Shown: piece after piece, positions 1-7,003 of the stretch
Numbering within the stretch: position 1 is the stretch's first letter
How the letters are laid out: each line of letters begins with the position of its first letter
DNA from: Streptomyces sp. RKAG290
GTDB taxonomy: Bacteria > Actinomycetota > Actinomycetes > Streptomycetales > Streptomycetaceae
NCBI RefSeq assembly: GCF_023701695.1
Contig: NZ_JAJOZC010000001.1
Coordinates: 6,323,894-6,387,893, forward strand
DNA length: 64,000 nucleotides
Direction: 5' to 3'
The notes under the pieces: generated by a model
The model's database searches: none
What the model was told of the DNA's origin: nothing
Seen by the model: only the letters and a program-made list of their open reading frames with translations
Translations under genes and position numbers: made by a program

Positions 1-2
1 CC

Positions 3-347
3 ACGGACCTGGTGTTCGTCGCGCGGCTCGGTGACGAGGTCGTCGGCTCGGTACGGGGATCGGCGGACGCGGACGGCACCGGACAGATCGGGCGGCTCTG
101 TGTCCACCCCAGGCTCCAGGGGCACGGCCTCGGCGCCCGGCTGCTGCGGGCGGCGGAGACCGGACTCGCGGACCAGCGGTCGGCCACCCGCTTCCGCCTG
201 CACACCGGACACCTCAGCGAAAGCAACCTGCGGCTCTACCGGCGGGAGGGCTACGCCCCGGTGGGCAACGCCACCGGCCAGGACGGCGTCCGGATGATCC
301 TGCTGGAGAAGGAGGCCTCGGCCCCCGCGTACGTGACCAGCGCCTAG
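3..347 (+). CDS. GNAT N-acetyltransferase, C-terminal part (5' end outside window)
   Basis: The open frame runs into the window edge with no convincing start. The GTG at 12 lies inside the fold, so the gene probably begins upstream and about 115 codons are visible. The GNAT acetyl-CoA loop is clear (VHPRLQGHGLGARLL, preceded by IGRLCV), followed by the usual C-terminal strand-helix with NLRLYRREGYAPVG, where a family member ends its alpha4-beta6-beta7 segment. GNAT proteins transfer an acetyl group from acetyl-CoA to an amine, but the substrate cannot be read from the sequence. It converges on the two minus-strand membrane genes. Confidence 0.8.
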   Translation, partial: TDLVFVARLGDEVVGSVRGSADADGTGQIGRLCVHPRLQGHGLGARLLRAAETGLADQRSATRFRLHTGHLSESNLRLYRREGYAPVGNATGQDGVRMILLEKEASAPAYVTSA

Positions 348-401
348 GGTCTTTCGTCTTTCGGCCCGCGAGCCCGGCCTGTTCCGGACGGGAGGCCCTG
401 G

Positions 402-839
402 TTACGCGGTCCGCGCGCGGCGCAGCCAGATCATCCCGGTGACCGGCAGGATCACCGGGATGAACAGGTAGTCCCTGCCGAAGTCGGACCAGACGGTGGC
501 GTCCGCGAACGCCGAAGGGTCGACCAGCGTCCACGTGCCCACGATCAGCACCCCCGCGAGCTCGGCGGCGCAGCACACCAGCGCCGTCCTGCGCGCCTTC
601 TCCCCGCCGCGCACCAGCGAATACGTGATGAAGCCGTAGACGAGCGCGGCCACGGCCGACAGCACGTAGGCGAGCGGTGCCCGGTCGAAGTCCAGGATCA
701 TCTGGACGATCGAGCGGGACGCCGCCGCCACGGTGAACACGCCGTAGAACCAGACCAGTACGCGGCCCGGACCGGTGCCGAGGTCGAAGGGCTCCTTCTC
801 ACCGGGGGCCGCCGCGGGGGTGCGATCGGTATCGGTCAC
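402..839 (-). CDS. small integral membrane protein of unknown function
   Basis: A 145-aa protein starting at a GTG two bases after the TGA of the upstream membrane gene (TGA-CC-GTG), so the two are almost certainly translated together. A polar N-terminus (about 30 residues, ending FDLGTGPGRV) is followed by four hydrophobic segments near residues 30-48, 58-75, 85-103 and 115-135. It ends in a basic tail, WLRRARTA. I recognise no named family. The pair looks like a conserved Streptomyces membrane-protein duo, and there is no signal peptide or catalytic motif to suggest a function. A longer open frame reaches further upstream, but it would bury the partner gene. Confidence 0.72.
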   Translation of the reverse strand: MTDTDRTPAAAPGEKEPFDLGTGPGRVLVWFYGVFTVAAASRSIVQMILDFDRAPLAYVLSAVAALVYGFITYSLVRGGEKARRTALVCCAAELAGVLIVGTWTLVDPSAFADATVWSDFGRDYLFIPVILPVTGMIWLRRARTA

Positions 840-841
840 GG

Positions 842-1201
842 TCAGTTCCCCCAGATGTCGTAGAGCCGTACTTCGAGGACGGCCAGCACGACCGCGCCCG
901 CCGCCACCGTCACCGAACCCCACCGGGTCCGCTCGCTCAGCGACAGGAATCCCGCTGCCGGTACGGCGAGGAAGGCCCCGATCAGATACGCGATGAAGAT
1001 GGTCATGCCCTGGTCCGGCCGCTCGCCGCGGGCCAGCTGCACGATCCCCACCACCAGCTGGGCCAGTGCCAGCACCGAGACCACGGCCATCCCGATGAAG
1101 TGCCAGTCCTTGGTCGGCTGGTCCCGGTAGGCGGCGAATCCGCACCAGGCGGCGAGGGCGAGGGCGGCCACGCCGACCGCGATCGTCAGGGCGTCAAGCA
1201 T
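842..1201 (-). CDS. small integral membrane protein, first gene of a two-gene operon
   Basis: A 119-aa, strongly hydrophobic protein with ATG start at 1201. About four predicted membrane helices span nearly its whole length (around residues 4-24, 36-58, 65-88 and 95-112). A short charged loop (ARGERPDQG) lies between the second and third. It ends in VRLYDIWGN. It sits directly upstream of the 145-aa membrane protein with a 2-nt gap, so they probably form a complex or act in the same process. No family is recognised and no function is proposed. Confidence 0.72.
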   Translation of the reverse strand: MLDALTIAVGVAALALAAWCGFAAYRDQPTKDWHFIGMAVVSVLALAQLVVGIVQLARGERPDQGMTIFIAYLIGAFLAVPAAGFLSLSERTRWGSVTVAAGAVVLAVLEVRLYDIWGN

Positions 1202-1460
1202 GAGCCGAGGGTATTACGGGCCGGAAGGCCTTCGGCGTGCGCCCCCGTCACCGGGCGCCGTGGCCGGCGGCCGGGAAGATCCACGCCGAGGCGCGCCGCT
1301 CGGCGGTGCAGCGGCGCCGGTCATCTGCGCCGAGTCCTCCCGCGGGGCTGCGGGCGGGGCGTCGGGCCGGGACCGGGGCCGTGGCCTTGGCCACAACCCA
1401 GGACCGTTCCGGGTGGGCGGCCGATGCCGTCGTCGAGGACCCCTTTGCCGCATCGATGCA

Positions 1461-1546
1461 GGTCACAGCGGTGTGACCGGAAATTTCCGCGACCGGCCTG
1501 GCGTCGGCTTCGCACCATCCACGGCTGTCCGCTATCCGGACAGCCG
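1461..1546. promoter_or_regulatory. three palindromes upstream of the metNIQ leader
   Basis: The roughly 380-bp gap between the membrane gene pair and the leader peptide has no coding signal but ends in a dense run of dyads. These are an imperfect GGTCACAG/GTGTGACC at 1461-1478, a perfect CGGAAATTTCCG at 1478-1489, and a 10-bp stem CGGCTGTCCG/CGGACAGCCG at 1522-1546 with a 5-nt loop. Such clustering just before a transcription unit suggests operator sites or an early RNA hairpin. Which one is not decidable from sequence alone. The remainder of 1202-1460 shows nothing. Confidence 0.4.
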
Positions 1547-1582
1547 GTCCTGGCGGAACGTTACGTCTGTTTTACTTGGCCC

Positions 1583-1669
1583 ATGACCACGACGAGCAGC
1601 CGCACCCTTGCGACCGAGGCGATCACGACGCCCGGTGCTCGTTGTATGTGTCGAATGCGCGCCTTCTGA
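1583..1669 (+). CDS. putative Cys/Met leader peptide upstream of metNIQ
   Basis: A 28-codon reading frame that starts MTTTSSRTLATEA and ends GARCMCRMRAF before TGA. The C-terminal nine residues contain two Cys and two Met, which are rare residues otherwise. This is the layout of an attenuation leader, in which ribosome stalling at scarce amino acids controls the downstream genes. Short actinobacterial leader peptides with terminal Cys clusters upstream of sulfur-metabolism genes are a known class. No Shine-Dalgarno is visible, so the mRNA may be leaderless, with a weak TA-rich box about 5-10 nt upstream. Between the leader and metN (1670-1894) lie GC-rich inverted repeats (for example CTCGC/GCGAG near 1684-1702) that could form alternative hairpins. 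The assignment is inference from position and composition. Confidence 0.5.
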   Translation: MTTTSSRTLATEAITTPGARCMCRMRAF

Positions 1670-1894
1670 GGGCCCCCGCCTGAGCCTCGCGCCCCGAAGC
1701 GAGACCGAGCCCGAGGCGTCCGCACCCAGCGGAACGCGCCTCTGCCGGAGCACGCTGCCCCGCGGTCACCACCGCGCCTGGCCGTGCCGGGACCCCGCTC
1801 GAAACGTCCGATCGAACGTCCGAAGAGTCTCACCGGACGAATGCCCCGTGCCCGGCGGACACCGCGCCGCGCACTCGACAGTGACGGAAACCCT

Positions 1895-2953
1895 GTGATC
1901 ACCACTACGGGCCTCACGAAGGTCTACCAGTCGCGCGACCGCGAGGTCACCGCTCTGGACGGCGTCGACCTGCACGTCCGCGAGGGCGAGGTGTACGGCG
2001 TCATCGGACAGAGCGGCGCCGGGAAATCCTCCCTGATCCGCTGCGTGAACCTGCTGGAGCGCCCCACCTCGGGCACCGTGACCGTGGCCGGCCAGGACCT
2101 CACGGCCCTCGCGGGCCGGGGCCGCCGGGCCGGCAAGGAGCTGCGCGAGGCGCGCAGCCGTATCGGCATGGTCTTCCAGCACTTCAACCTGCTGGCCTCG
2201 CGCACCGTGCAGGACAACGTCGAACTCCCGCTGGAGATCCTCGGCGTCGCCGGCCGCGAACGGTCCCGCAAGGCCCTCGGACTGCTCGACCTGGTCGGCC
2301 TCGCCGACAAGGCCAAGTCCTACCCGGGCCAGCTCTCCGGCGGCCAGAAGCAGCGCGTCGGCATCGCCCGCGCACTCGCCGGTGACCCCAAGGTGCTGCT
2401 CTCCGACGAGGCGACCTCCGCCCTGGACCCCGAGACCACCCGTTCCATCCTCCAGCTGCTGCGCGACCTCAACCAGCAGCTCGGCCTCACGGTCCTGCTC
2501 ATCACGCACGAGATGGACGTCGTCAAGACGGTCTGCGACTCCGCCGCGCTGATGCAGAGGGGCCGCATAGTCGAGTCCGGCACCGTGGGCGAGCTGCTCG
2601 CCACCCCCGGCTCCGAACTCGCCCACGCGCTGTTCCCGGTCGGCGGCAGCGCCTCCGGGCCCGACCGCACGGTCGTCGACGTCACCTTCCACGGCGAGGC
2701 CGCCGGCCGTCCGGTGATCTCGCAGCTCTCCCGTACGTACAACATCGACATCTCGATCCTGGGCGCCGCGATGGACACCGTCGGCGGCAAGCAGATCGGC
2801 CGGATGCGCATCGAGCTGCCCGGCCGGTTCGAGGAGAACGTCGTCCCGATCGGGTTCCTGCGCGAGCAGGGGCTGCAGGCCGAGATCGTCGACGGCACGG
2901 ACGCACCCTCCGCCCGTATCCCCGCACCGCTCACCAAGGAGGTGGCCAAGTGA
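1895..2953 (+). CDS. metN: methionine ABC transporter ATP-binding protein
   Basis: A 352-aa ATPase of the methionine import complex MetN2I2 with lipoprotein MetQ, on the cytoplasmic face. The Walker A (GQSGAGKS, about residues 39-46), the ABC signature (LSGGQKQ), a Walker B ending in DEATSALDP, and the H-loop (LLITHEMD) are all present. After residue about 260 the protein carries the C-terminal NIL (ACT-like) domain typical of MetN, which binds methionine and inhibits transport. The DEATSALDP Walker B/D-loop fits the family. Start chosen at GTG 1895 because homology begins with VITTTGLTKVYQ. An upstream in-frame start would add 37 residues without similarity. It overlaps metI by 4 nt (GTGA). 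Confidence 0.95.
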   Translation: MITTTGLTKVYQSRDREVTALDGVDLHVREGEVYGVIGQSGAGKSSLIRCVNLLERPTSGTVTVAGQDLTALAGRGRRAGKELREARSRIGMVFQHFNLLASRTVQDNVELPLEILGVAGRERSRKALGLLDLVGLADKAKSYPGQLSGGQKQRVGIARALAGDPKVLLSDEATSALDPETTRSILQLLRDLNQQLGLTVLLITHEMDVVKTVCDSAALMQRGRIVESGTVGELLATPGSELAHALFPVGGSASGPDRTVVDVTFHGEAAGRPVISQLSRTYNIDISILGAAMDTVGGKQIGRMRIELPGRFEENVVPIGFLREQGLQAEIVDGTDAPSARIPAPLTKEVAK

Positions 2954-3621
2954 CCTGGTCCGAAATGCAGCCGCTGCTGACGCAGGGCACCGTCGACACC
3001 CTCTACATGGTGCTGTGGTCCGCGGTGGTCACCGTGCTGGTCGGACTGCCGCTCGGCGTCCTGCTGGTCCTCACCGACAAGGGCGGACTGCTGCGGAACA
3101 CCCCGGTGAACAAGGTCATCGGCGTGATCGTGAACATCGGCCGCTCGCTGCCCTTCATCATCCTGCTGATCGCCCTGATCCCCTTCACCACCTGGGTCGT
3201 GGGCACCTTCATCGGCCCGACCGCGATGATCGTGCCGCTCGCCGTGGGCGCCATCCCGTTCTTCGCCCGGCTCGTCGAGACGGCGGTCCGCGAGGTCGAC
3301 CACGGACTCGTCGAGGCCGTCCAGTCGATGGGCGGATCCATCCCGACGATCGTCCGCAAGGTGCTGCTCCCGCAGGCACTGCCCTCGCTCGTCTCCGGCG
3401 CCACCACCACGGTCATCGTGCTCATCGGCTATTCGGCGATGGCCGGTGCGGTCGGTGGCGAAGGGCTCGGCTCCAAGGCCGTCACCTACGGATTCCAGCG
3501 CTTCGACAACCAGTTCATGCTCATCACCGTCGCGCTGCTGATCGTCATCGTGACCGTGATCCAGCTGATCGGCGACGGCGCCGTCCGGCTGCTGGCCCGC
3601 CGAGGCCGCACCACCTCCTGA
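2950..3621 (+). CDS. metI: methionine ABC transporter permease
   Basis: A 223-aa membrane protein, the transmembrane subunit of the MetNIQ importer, with about five helices. The EAA coupling loop that docks on MetN is visible near residues 125-145 (GLVEAVQSMGGS ... RKVLLPQALP), as expected in MetI. GTG start at 2950 overlaps the metN stop, implying translational coupling. The length is normal for the family (about 217-230 aa). metQ follows after 71 nt with its own ribosome-binding site. Confidence 0.95.
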   Translation: MTWSEMQPLLTQGTVDTLYMVLWSAVVTVLVGLPLGVLLVLTDKGGLLRNTPVNKVIGVIVNIGRSLPFIILLIALIPFTTWVVGTFIGPTAMIVPLAVGAIPFFARLVETAVREVDHGLVEAVQSMGGSIPTIVRKVLLPQALPSLVSGATTTVIVLIGYSAMAGAVGGEGLGSKAVTYGFQRFDNQFMLITVALLIVIVTVIQLIGDGAVRLLARRGRTTS

Positions 3622-3692
3622 GACTTCCCCTCCCCGAGCCCGCACTCCTTGTCCGGGCGTACCACCGTCACCACCTGAAAGAGGCACTCTTC

Positions 3693-4559
3693 GTGCGTAA
3701 GAACATCAAGATCACCGCTGCTGCCGCCGCCACCGCCGCCCTCGCCTTCGGCCTCACCGCCTGCGGTACGGACTCCGACCCGGCGTCCAAGAGCGAGACC
3801 GGCGCCAAGGCCGACACCTCCAAGGCACTCGTCGTCGCCGCGTCCCCGACACCGCACGCCGACATCCTGGACTACGTCAAGAAGAACCTGGCGGCCAAGG
3901 CCGGCCTGAAGCTCGAGGTCAAGGAGTTCACGGACTACGTCCTGCCGAACACCGCCACCGAGACCGGCCAGGTCGACGCCAACTTCTTCCAGCACCAGCC
4001 CTACCTCGACGACTTCAACAAGAAGAACAACACCCACCTGGTCTCGGTCGGCTCCGTGCACCTGGAGCCCCTCGGCCTCTACTCCAAGAAGGTCAAGGAC
4101 CTGGACGGCATCAAGTCCGGCCAGACCATCGCCGTACCGAACGACACCACCAACGAGGGCCGCGCGCTCCAGCTGCTGGCCGAGCACGACCTGATCACCC
4201 TCAAGGCCGGCGTCGGCACCAGCGCCAAGCTGAGCGACATCACGGACAAGAAGGGCCTCAACTTCAAGGAGCTGGAGGCGGCGACCGTCCCCCGCGCCCT
4301 GAACGACGTCGATGCCGCCGTCATCAACGGCAACTACGCCATCGAGGCCAAGCTCAAGCCCGCCAAGGACGCCCTGGCGCTCGAGAAGGCCGACGACAAC
4401 CCGTACGCCAACATCATCGCCGTGAAGAAGGGCAACGAGCAGGACCCCCGCGTCCAGAAGCTCGTGAAGCTCCTGCACTCCGACCAGGTCAAGAAGTTCA
4501 TCGAGGACACCTACCAGGGCTCGGTCATCCCGGCCTTCGGCACCGCAGCCAAGTCCTGA
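3693..4559 (+). CDS. metQ: methionine-binding lipoprotein, MetQ/NlpA family
   Basis: A 288-aa substrate-binding lipoprotein delivering methionine to MetNI. It has a type II signal peptide with a basic start (MRKNIKI), an Ala-rich core and a lipobox LTAC with Cys24 as lipidation site, then a Ser/Lys/Thr-rich linker. The NlpA/MetQ fold follows, with TPHADIL near residues 52-58, FFQHQPYLDDF, and the ligand-loop stretch AVPNDTTNEGRALQLL. GTG start at 3693 is preceded by a GAAAGAGG ribosome-binding site. It is the last gene of the metNIQ unit and is followed by a strong hairpin terminator. Confidence 0.95.
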   Translation: MRKNIKITAAAAATAALAFGLTACGTDSDPASKSETGAKADTSKALVVAASPTPHADILDYVKKNLAAKAGLKLEVKEFTDYVLPNTATETGQVDANFFQHQPYLDDFNKKNNTHLVSVGSVHLEPLGLYSKKVKDLDGIKSGQTIAVPNDTTNEGRALQLLAEHDLITLKAGVGTSAKLSDITDKKGLNFKELEAATVPRALNDVDAAVINGNYAIEAKLKPAKDALALEKADDNPYANIIAVKKGNEQDPRVQKLVKLLHSDQVKKFIEDTYQGSVIPAFGTAAKS

Positions 4560-4583
4560 CCCCTGCAAGGCACTTGTCCGACC

Positions 4584-4616
4584 GGCCCCGCACACCCCGC
4601 CCGGGTGTGCGGGGCC
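4584..4616 (+). terminator. terminator of the metNIQ operon
   Basis: A perfect 14-bp stem (GGCCCCGCACACCC / GGGTGTGCGGGGCC) with a 5-nt loop, 24 nt after the metQ stop. There is no T-run, as is usual for Streptomyces terminators. Confidence 0.75.
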
Positions 4617-4699
4617 GCGTCGTGCGGACCCGCCCATGCACAGGGTCCGCCCGATGCTGCATGCTGTGCCTTTACACGGTCCTCGGCATGGAGCTGCGC

Positions 4700-5337
4700 A
4701 TGACTTCCACCTTTCCGGACATCTCCATCAGCACGGATCGGTTGGTGCTGCGCCCGTTCGACATGGCGGACGTCCCCGCGTACATCGAGATGATGAATGA
4801 CGAACTCGTCATCGCCTGGACCGAGGCACCCCAGCCCTACACCCAGGTCGACGCCGAACGCTGGGTCCGCAGGATCGCTCCTGCACAGCGCACCAAGGGC
4901 GACGGCATCGTGCTGGCCGTCACCGAATTCCTCACCCAGCGTCTCGTCGGCTCGGTGCGGCTGCGCAACACCGACTGGCGCACTCTGGCCACCGAGGCCG
5001 CCTACGTCACCGCCCCTGGGCGCGCGGCGAGGGATACGCCACCGAGTCCGTACTGGCGCTCGCCCAGTGGCTCTTCCGCGACCAGGGCTTCGAGCGCATC
5101 GAGCTGCGCACCGCCGCCGACAACACCGCCTCCCAGCAGGTGGCCCAGAAGCTCGGCTGCATCAGCGAGGGAGTGCTGCGCAACGCCCGCATAGCGCGCT
5201 CACAGACCGAGGACGGAGGATGGGCCGACATCAGGACCGATCTGATCGTCTGGGGCCTGCTCCCCGAGGACCTCGAGGGAGTCGCCGAACAGCTCGCCGA
5301 CGCCGGTGGATACGGTACGTACAACGACTGGAACTGA
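4700..5337 (+). CDS. GNAT acetyltransferase, RimJ/RimL type, frameshifted in this sequence
   Basis: When read across one frameshift this encodes about 212 aa of the ribosomal-protein/antibiotic acetyltransferase class: LVLRPFDMADVPAYIEMM at the N-terminus, a central GSVRLRNTDW strand, and a distal AQKLGCISEGVLRNA that is diagnostic for RimJ-like proteins. The frame breaks near 5013-5016 (gcccctgggcg). Restoring one C gives a continuous reading through Y-V-T-A-P-W-A-R-G-E-G-Y-A-T-E-S and the acetyl-CoA site. Start at ATG 4700 fits a GGAG box 6 nt upstream. Substrate unknown. It lies between the metQ terminator and cobL. Confidence 0.8.
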
Positions 5338-5443
5338 CCTTCCCCCGGTCCACCGCCGCACCGGTGGGAGCCCAGGCTGTTTCGCCCTGCGCGCCACGGG
5401 GGACCAGCCCCCACCTGCAACAACTCCAGGAGACTGACGACAG

Positions 5444-6670
5444 ATGGCCGACCGGGTCACAGTGATCGGCTGGGACGGCTCACCACTGACAAGAGCGGCC
5501 ACGGCAGCGCTCTCGGCCGCCACGCTCGTCGCCGGAGCCGCCCACCACCTCGCACTGAACGAGGTCCCGCCGGGCGCCGAACGGATCAGGCTCGGCTCCA
5601 TAGACCTGGCCGCCCGCCGGATCGCCGGCCACCGCGGCAGCGCCGTGGTCCTCGCCGACGGCGACCCCGGGTTCTTCGGAGTCGTACGCAGCCTGCGTGC
5701 CCCCGAGCACGGCCTCGAAGTCGAAGTGGTGCCCGCCGTCTCGGCCGTCGCCACCGCGTTCGCCCGAGCCGGCATGCCGTGGGAGGACGCCCAGACGGTC
5801 GTCGCCCACCCCCGCACACTGCGCCGCGCCGTGAACGTCTGCCGCGCCCACCACAAGGTCGCCGTCCTCACCTCACCCGGCGCCGGCCCCGCCGAACTGG
5901 CCCTGCTGCTCGAAGGCGTCCACCGCACGTTCGTCATCTGCGAGGAACTGGGCACCGCCCGCGAACAGGTCACCGTCGTCACCTCCGACGCCGCCGCCGA
6001 CCACGTCTGGCGCGACCCCAACGTCGTCATCGTCATCGGCGGCGGCCCGGAACAGCAGGCCGAGGGGGCCTGGATCGCCGGCCGCCACCCCGCCTACCCC
6101 CGGGGCGTACGGGGCTGGGCGCTGCCCGCCGACGCCTACCCGGGCACCGAGCCGAAGAGCGGCGAGGGCGAGGCCCCCGGGCTGCGCGCCGCCCAACTCG
6201 CCCGCCTCGGGCCCCGCACCGGCGACCTGCTCTGGGACATCGGCTCCGGCAGCGGCGCCCTGGCCGTGGAGGCGGCCCGGTTCGGTGCCGCGGTGCTGGC
6301 CGTGGACAGCGACCCGGAGGCCTGCGCCCGCACCGCAGCCGCGGCACGCGACTTCGGCGTCCAGCTCCAAGTGGTCGAGGGACGGGCCCCGCACGTGCTG
6401 GAACGCCTGCCGGAGCCCGATGTCGTACGGATCGGGGGCGGCGGGGTCCCCGTCGTCACCGCCGTCGCCGACCGCAGGCCGGAGCGGATCGTGACCCATG
6501 CCTCGACCCGGGACGAGGCCGAGGCGCTGGGCGGTGCCCTCACCGAGAACGGATACAAGGTCGCCTGCTCGCTCCTGCAGTCCGTCGAACTCGACACGTC
6601 CGCATGGTCGGAGCGCGAACGCTCGGTCGTCTTTCTGCTGTCCGCACTGCGTTCGGACCTCGCCCCCTGA
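5444..6670 (+). CDS. cobL: precorrin-6Y C5,15-methyltransferase (decarboxylating), CbiE-CbiT fusion
   Basis: A 408-aa cobalamin enzyme that adds methyl groups at C5 and C15 of precorrin-6Y and removes the C12 acetate carboxyl, using SAM. The N-terminal half (residues 1 to about 205) is a tetrapyrrole methylase (VTVIGWDGSPL, LADGDPGFFGVVRSL). The C-terminal half (about 230-408) is the CbiT-type Rossmann methyltransferase with LLWDIGSGSGALAVEAAR near residue 265. ATG 5444 has an upstream CAGGAGA ribosome-binding site. It is followed on the same strand by the BluB-CobT fusion and the CobA-like gene, so this is part of an aerobic corrin pathway locus. The other cob genes must lie elsewhere. Confidence 0.93.
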   Translation: MADRVTVIGWDGSPLTRAATAALSAATLVAGAAHHLALNEVPPGAERIRLGSIDLAARRIAGHRGSAVVLADGDPGFFGVVRSLRAPEHGLEVEVVPAVSAVATAFARAGMPWEDAQTVVAHPRTLRRAVNVCRAHHKVAVLTSPGAGPAELALLLEGVHRTFVICEELGTAREQVTVVTSDAAADHVWRDPNVVIVIGGGPEQQAEGAWIAGRHPAYPRGVRGWALPADAYPGTEPKSGEGEAPGLRAAQLARLGPRTGDLLWDIGSGSGALAVEAARFGAAVLAVDSDPEACARTAAAARDFGVQLQVVEGRAPHVLERLPEPDVVRIGGGGVPVVTAVADRRPERIVTHASTRDEAEALGGALTENGYKVACSLLQSVELDTSAWSERERSVVFLLSALRSDLAP

Positions 6671-7003
6671 CCCTGCCGGGATACGGCGCGAGGTAGGCTG
6701 GCCGATCGTTGCACCGCACCTGGATGTTCGTCGCTTCGTTGGTCAATGTCCGGAAAAGGGGACCGTTTTGGCCCCCGTTGTGGTACGGCATAACCGGGGG
6801 ACGCGCAACGTGGCGCAGTCCACAGCGAGCCGTGGCGAAATGACCTGCCGCGGCGGCGAACGACCGCGAGAATGCAGTATGTCCGCGACCGTTTCGTGCC
6901 GCGCGGCGCGCCCGCTCGTTCCACTGGACGAGCGCCTGTGTGCCGTGTTCGGGCGTCCCGGGCGAAGGGCCGAAGGAGCACTGACGATGGGCGAGGGGTA
7001 CGC
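6671..7003. other. 333-bp intergenic region upstream of the bluB-cobT fusion
   Basis: No supported gene. A TAGGCT box at about 6692 could be a promoter -10. I looked for a cobalamin riboswitch (conserved GCCACTG and B12 box) and did not find one here. The fusion gene is preceded by a GAGG-containing stretch that overlaps a spurious 6-codon frame (M-G-E-G-Y-A). Confidence 0.4.

Noticed and set aside
1670..1894. SAM riboswitch before metN
   Set aside because: No recognisable SAM-I, SAM-II or SAM-IV core sequence. The leader peptide explains the region better.
5338..5443. B12 box-like CCAGGAGACTGACG upstream of cobL
   Set aside because: A cobalamin riboswitch should span about 200 nt with a conserved GCCACTG core and pairing stems. 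Only about 106 nt are available and the match is just the ribosome-binding site region.
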